A stretch of 64,000 nt of DNA from Megaustenia siamemsis (Eukaryota; Mollusca; Gastropoda; Stylommatophora; Ariophantidae), in the NCBI GenBank assembly GCA_032433765.1, contig JAVIAB010000156.1:86362269-86426268 (forward strand), given 5' to 3'. The notes under the pieces were generated by a model, which was given only the letters and a program-made list of their open reading frames with translations, made no database searches and had not been told where the DNA came from. A program made the position numbers and the translations under genes. Shown piece after piece: positions 59,825 to 64,000 of the stretch (the first letter of the stretch is position 1; each line of letters begins with the position of its first letter).

Positions 59825-61150
59825 TTGTCCTTGGATTAATGGATATCGTTGTATGAAAGTGAATTTGTTGTCCTTGGATTAATGGATATCCTTGTATGGA
59901 AGTGAATTTGTTGTCCTTGTATTAATGGATATCCTTGTATGGAAGTGAATTTGTTGTCCTTGTATTAATGGATATCTTTGTATGGAAGTGAATTTGTTGT
60001 CCTTGGATTAATGGATATCGTTGTACGAAAGTGAATTTGTTGTTCTTGGATTAATGGATATCGTTGTATGAAAGTGAATTTGTTGTCATTGGATTAATGG
60101 ATATCGTTGTATGAAAGTGAATTTGTTGTCCTTGGATTAATGGATATCGTTGTATGAAAGTGAATTTGTTGTCCTTGGATTAATGGATACCGTTGTATGA
60201 AAGTGAATTTGTTGTCCTTGGATTAATGGATATCGTTCTATGAAAGTGTATTTGTTGTCCTTGGATTAATGGATATCGTTGTATGAAAGTGAATTTGTTG
60301 TCCTTGGATTAATGGATATCGTTGTATGAAAGTGAAGTCGCTGTCCTTGGATTAATGGATATCCTTGTATGGAAGTGAATTTGTTGTCCTTGTATTAATG
60401 GATATCCTTGTATGGAAGTGAATTTGTTGTCCTTGGATTAATGGATATCTTTGTATGGAAGTGAATTTGTTGTCCTTGGATTAATGGATATCGTTGTATG
60501 AAAGTGAATTTGTTGTCCTTGGATTAATGGATATCGTTGTATGAAAGTGAATTTGTTGTCCTAGGATTAATGGATATCCTTGTATGGAAGTGAAATTGTT
60601 GTCCTTGGATTAATGGATATCGTTGTATGAAAGTGAAGTCGTTGTCCTTGGATTAATGGATATCCTTGTATGGAAGTGAATTTGTTGTCCTTGTATTAAT
60701 GGATATCCTTGTATGGAAGTGAATTTGTTGTCCTTGGATTAATGGATATCTTTGTATGGAAGTGAATTTGTTGTCCTTGGATTAATGGATATCGTTGTAT
60801 GAACGTGAATTTGTTGTCCTTGGATTAATGGATATCGTTGTATGAAAGTGAATTTGTTGTCCTAGGATTAATGGATATCCTTGTATGGAAGTGAAATTGT
60901 TGTCCTTGGATTAATGGATATCGTTGTATGAAAGTGAAGTCGTTGTCCTTGGATTAATGGATATCGTTGTATGAAAGTGAATTTGTTGTCCTTGGATTAA
61001 TGGATATCCTTGTATGAAAGTGAATTTGTTGTCCTAGGATTAATGGATATCCTTGTATGGAAGTGAAATTGTTGTCCTTGGATTAATAGATATCCTTGTA
61101 TGAAGTTGAATTTGTTGTCCTTCGATTCATGGATATCCTTGTATGAAAGT
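59825..61150. repeat. 43-bp tandem repeat, about 31 copies, with a 7-mer higher-order unit
   Basis: TTGGATTAATGGATATCGTT recurs every 43 bp (59831, 59874 and onward), completed by GTATGAAAGTGAATTTGTTG. The rare variant GAAGTCG occurs at about 60336, 60635 and 60936, about 300 bp apart, which corresponds to seven units. Unrelated in sequence to the 43-bp arrays at the start of the window. Confidence 0.95.
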
Positions 61151-61420
61151 GATGCTATGAAATGAACACTTTGCCGAGACAAATGAGAGGGCATACAAAA
61201 AATGACATTTTGATGTCGAGCCAGGGATGTCCATCAGCGAACACGGGAGGAGAAAGCCACAAACTTAACCCCCAGATTAAATCTGAATTAAGGCGAACAG
61301 AGAAGACCAGATTTGGAAGTGTCCGGCTCGTCACCGGCTTGCCTGTCCTTGCCAGTGCCATAACGAGAATGAGAATCTGGGGTCAGGGTTAAAGAAAGAG
61401 CAAATGTGAACAATCATGTA
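61151..61420. other. Unique island, nothing recognised
   Basis: Short plus and minus ORFs (about 70 codons) overlap here, with no recognised motif. Confidence 0.55.
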
Positions 61421-61690
61421 AGCGATGAGAAGTGTTGACACGAGAAACTAGGACACATTTTGCTGGAGAGAAATACTTGAACGTGGTCATGGAGGGGCAC
61501 TTCCGAGGCGATGGATCGAAGAATTTCAGGGGAAGAGGTTTGTTTACAACACTCGGGGAAAAAATCACAAATAATCAACAACAGGAAAAAAAACAACAAT
61601 AGATGGCCCGAAGCCGGATCGAACCCGTACTCCTCGGTACAACGCCTTGCCACGAGAACCACACGCTAGAGCACACGGCCACCAGATACC
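61421..61690 (-). mobile_element. tRNA-derived SINE-like element, copy 1
   Basis: On the minus strand a tRNA-like head (about 61690-61608) shows a degenerate A box (GTGCTCTAGCGTGTGG) and a B box (GGGTTCGATCCGG). TGGCC and GGCCA can pair as stem ends. A body with TGTTGTTGATT and CCGAGTGTTGTAAACA follows, then CGCCTCGGAAG. The body recurs at 61790-61977 without the head. The head differs from the SINE at 10742-11003, so this is a second family. Confidence 0.6.
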
Positions 61691-61789
61691 TAATGAAGTA
61701 CTAGAGTACAGGGTTACGATCACAACTCGGGAATAAATTGTGTATCTGTATTTCTCCTATTAAGACAAGTATCTCCCGGATAGGGTAGG

Positions 61790-61977
61790 GCCAAATATTT
61801 GCGTTGCAGACAAACATTTAGGACGAAACAGCACGAATAGTAGTTTCCTGTGGTTTAGGCTGGAGACAAATAATAATAAATGAATATTATTATAGAGGGA
61901 AACTTCCAAGGCGATAATCAGCGAATCAGAGGTATGTTTACAGCACTCGGAAACAATCAACAACAGAAGCAAAGCTG
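61790..61977 (-). mobile_element. SINE-like element, copy 2, without tRNA head
   Basis: The minus strand repeats the order of copy 1's body: CTGTTGTTGATTG, CCGAGTGCTGTAAACATACC and CGCCTTGGAAG, with an AT-rich insertion (ATAATAATATTC). Both copies are on the same strand, about 370 bp apart. Confidence 0.55.
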
Positions 61978-61979
61978 TT

Positions 61980-62320
61980 AGCTTTTGCTGTTTGTTGGGG
62001 AAGGGGGTTATCAGGTGAAATCATTGGCTAGCAGGGTCTGACGTTTATTGTCTTGATACTGACCAGCTAGGGCCAACCACCGGAGTTTTCAACTTACAGG
62101 TTATGGCACCTGTGGACACATGATGATAGTTGAGTTTATCACATAAGGGGGTGGGGGGAGCGGGAGGGGTGGGGTAGAGTGAAGTTGGAATGTCTCTCAG
62201 TTGTGGAGTATCATAGCCAAGGATAACTACGCCAAGAGTCGGGATAAAGGGAGAAGATACAACACGTTAACGGATGGGTATAACATTGGGGAGACAGATA
62301 AATCACTTTATAACAGATAA
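61980..62320. other. Unique island with a G-rich run
   Basis: Contains GGGGGTGGGGGGAGCGGGAG near 62149, with four or more G runs that could form a quadruplex on the plus strand. No gene was found. Confidence 0.6.
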
Positions 62321-63305
62321 ATGGATAATGTAAGAGAGATACTTGATAATGTGGGAGATATACTGGATAATGTGGGAGATATACTGGATAATGTGGGAGA
62401 GATACTAGATAATGTGGGAGATATACTAGATAATGTGGGAGATATACTAGATAATGTGGGAGAGATACTAGATAATGTGGGAGATATACTGGATAATGTG
62501 GGAGAGATTATAGATAATGTGGGAGATATACTGGAATATGTGAGAGATATACTGGATAATGTGGGAGAAATACTGGATAATGTGGGAGAGATACTAGATA
62601 ATGTGGGAGATATACTGGATAATGTGGGAGATATACTGGATAATGTGACAGAGATACTAAATAATGTGGGAGAGATACTAGATAATGTGGGAGATATACT
62701 AGGTAATGTGGGAGATATACTAGATAATGTGGGAGAGATACTAGTTAATGTGGGAGAGATACTAGATAATGTGGGAGATATACTAGATCATGTGGGAGAG
62801 ATACTAGATAATGTGGGAGAGATACTTGATAATGTGGGAGAGATACTGGATAATGTGGGAGAGACTGGATAATGTGGGAGAGATACTTGATAATGTGGGA
62901 GCGATACTAGATAATGTGGGAGAGATACTTGATAATGTGGGAGAGATACTAGATAATGTAGGAGAGATACTGGATAATGTGGGAGAGATACTTGATAATG
63001 TGGGAGCGATACTAGATAATGTGGGAGAGATACTGGATAATGTGGGAGAGATACTAGATAATGTGGGAGAGATACTAGATAATGTGGGAGAGTTACTGGA
63101 TAATGTGGGAGAGATACTAGATAATGTGGGAGAGATACTAGATAATGTGGGAGAGATACTGGATAATGTGGGAGAGATACTACATAATGTGGGAGAGATA
63201 CTGGATAATGTGGGAGAGATACTGGATAATGTGGGAGAGATACTAGATAATGTGGGAGAGATACTAGATAATGTGGGAGAGATACTGGATAATGTGGGGG
63301 AGATA
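62321..63305. repeat. 21-bp tandem repeat, about 46 copies
   Basis: The unit is GATAATGTGGGAGAGATACT plus G or A, with GATATACT, GCGATACT and GTTACT variants. A 7-residue-period ORF (DNVGEIL) exists on plus at 62321-62872 and another (YPVSLPH) on minus at 63312-62788. Their coexistence reflects a stop-poor unit. Confidence 0.95.
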
Positions 63306-63314
63306 CTGCCAAAT

Positions 63315-64000
63315 GTGTTGTTCTGTCTGTCTATCTACATCATCTACCCATTCATCGATCTGTCTATCGTTCTGTCTGTCTGTCTGCATCATCTAACCAT
63401 TCATCGATCTGTCTGTTTGTCTGTCCGTCTGCATCATCTACCCCTTCATCGATCTGTCTGTTTGTCTGTCCGTCTGCATCATCTACCCATTCATCGTTCT
63501 GTCTGTCTGCATCATCTACCCATTCATCGATCTGTCTGTCTGTCTGCATCATCTACCCCTTCATCGATCTGTCTGTCTGTCTGCATCATCTACCCCTTCA
63601 TCGATCTGTCTGTCTGTCTGCATCATCTACCCCTTCATCGATCTGTCTGTCTGTCTGTCTGCATCATCTACCCCTTCATCGATCTGTCTGTTTGTCTGTT
63701 TCATCTACCCCTTCATCGATCTGTCAGTCTGTCTGTATCATCTACCCCTTCATCGATCTGTCTGTCTGTCTGCATCATCTACCCATTCATCGATCTGTCT
63801 GTCTGTCTGTCTGTCTGTCTGCATCATCTACCCATTCATCGATCTGTCTGTCTGTCTGCATCATCTACCCATCCATCGTTCTGTCTGTCTGTCTGTCTGC
63901 ATCATCTACCCATTCATCGATCTGTCTGTCTGTCTGTCTGTTTGCATCATCTACCCATTCATCGTTCTGTCTGTTTGTCTGCATCATGTACCCATTCATC
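63315..64000. repeat. ~37-bp repeat with variable (TCTG)n
   Basis: GCATCATCTACCCATTCATC is followed by GATCTG or GTTCTG and a TCTG run of varying length. About 18 copies reach the end of the window. Confidence 0.94.

Noticed and set aside
1..61150. Common origin of the three 43-bp arrays
   Set aside because: The units share length only. I see no sequence similarity between 1-1827, 1941-2155 and 59825-61150.
62321..62872. Heptad-like (DNVGEIL)n coiled-coil protein
   Set aside because: The 7-residue period comes from a 21-bp repeat. A comparable ORF exists on the other strand, and hydrophobic positions do not make a convincing coiled coil.

Overview
This is eukaryotic, animal-type intronic or intergenic DNA in which tandem repeats dominate. 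By summing the arrays I can delimit, roughly three quarters of the 64 kb is minisatellite, microsatellite or higher-order satellite. There is no operon structure and no intact gene. The only cellular coding sequence I recognise with confidence is one exon (47813-47926, minus strand) of a calcium/calmodulin-dependent phosphodiesterase of the PDE1 family, with both splice sites visible. A frameshifted, partial rhodopsin-class GPCR lies on the opposite strand just upstream of it (48547-49108). PDE1, peptide-receptor-like GPCR sequence, several LINE families, tRNA-derived SINEs and a Penelope-like hammerhead motif together suggest an invertebrate. A mollusc or other lophotrochozoan is my best guess, and it is an inference.

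Layout. 1-2155: two 43-bp arrays. 2400-2765: CT- and CA-rich repeats. 3135-5725: a 13-bp array. 5986-9882: a 26-bp array interrupted by a hammerhead-like fragment. 10622-11880: a 19-bp array split by a tRNA-derived SINE. 11971-12166: a 49-bp repeat. 12503-13995: a minus-strand LINE (family A) with a second LINE (family B) inside it. 14139-15084: a 22-bp array. 15190-18634: a LINE cluster in which a plus-strand family A copy sits inside a minus-strand family A copy, flanked by a perfect 13-bp target-site duplication. 18848-19345: an ATC microsatellite joined to the 3' end of a further LINE. 19385-36500: a 17-kb array of ~37-bp units with 2.76-kb higher-order repeats. 36960-37858: a 19-bp array, then a LINE remnant. 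39112-40680: 52-bp and 20-bp arrays. 41165-47790: a 48-bp array that changes into a 37-bp array through a shared core. 47813-49108: the PDE1 exon and GPCR remnant. 49109-51775: 34-bp, 32-bp and 39-bp repeats and a LINE tail. 52011-64000: AGT, 21-bp, 31-bp, CA-rich, TACACTC-type, 43-bp, 21-bp and 37-bp arrays, with two copies of a SINE-like repeat near 61.4-62.0 kb.

The very long open reading frames in this window (over 2000 codons in one case) come from repeat units that lack stop codons in all three frames of one strand. They show frame-shifted copies of the same repeat peptide, so I do not call them genes. If the PDE1 gene is functional, most of the window would be intron or flank of that gene, and its expansion would be driven by minisatellites and nested retrotransposons.
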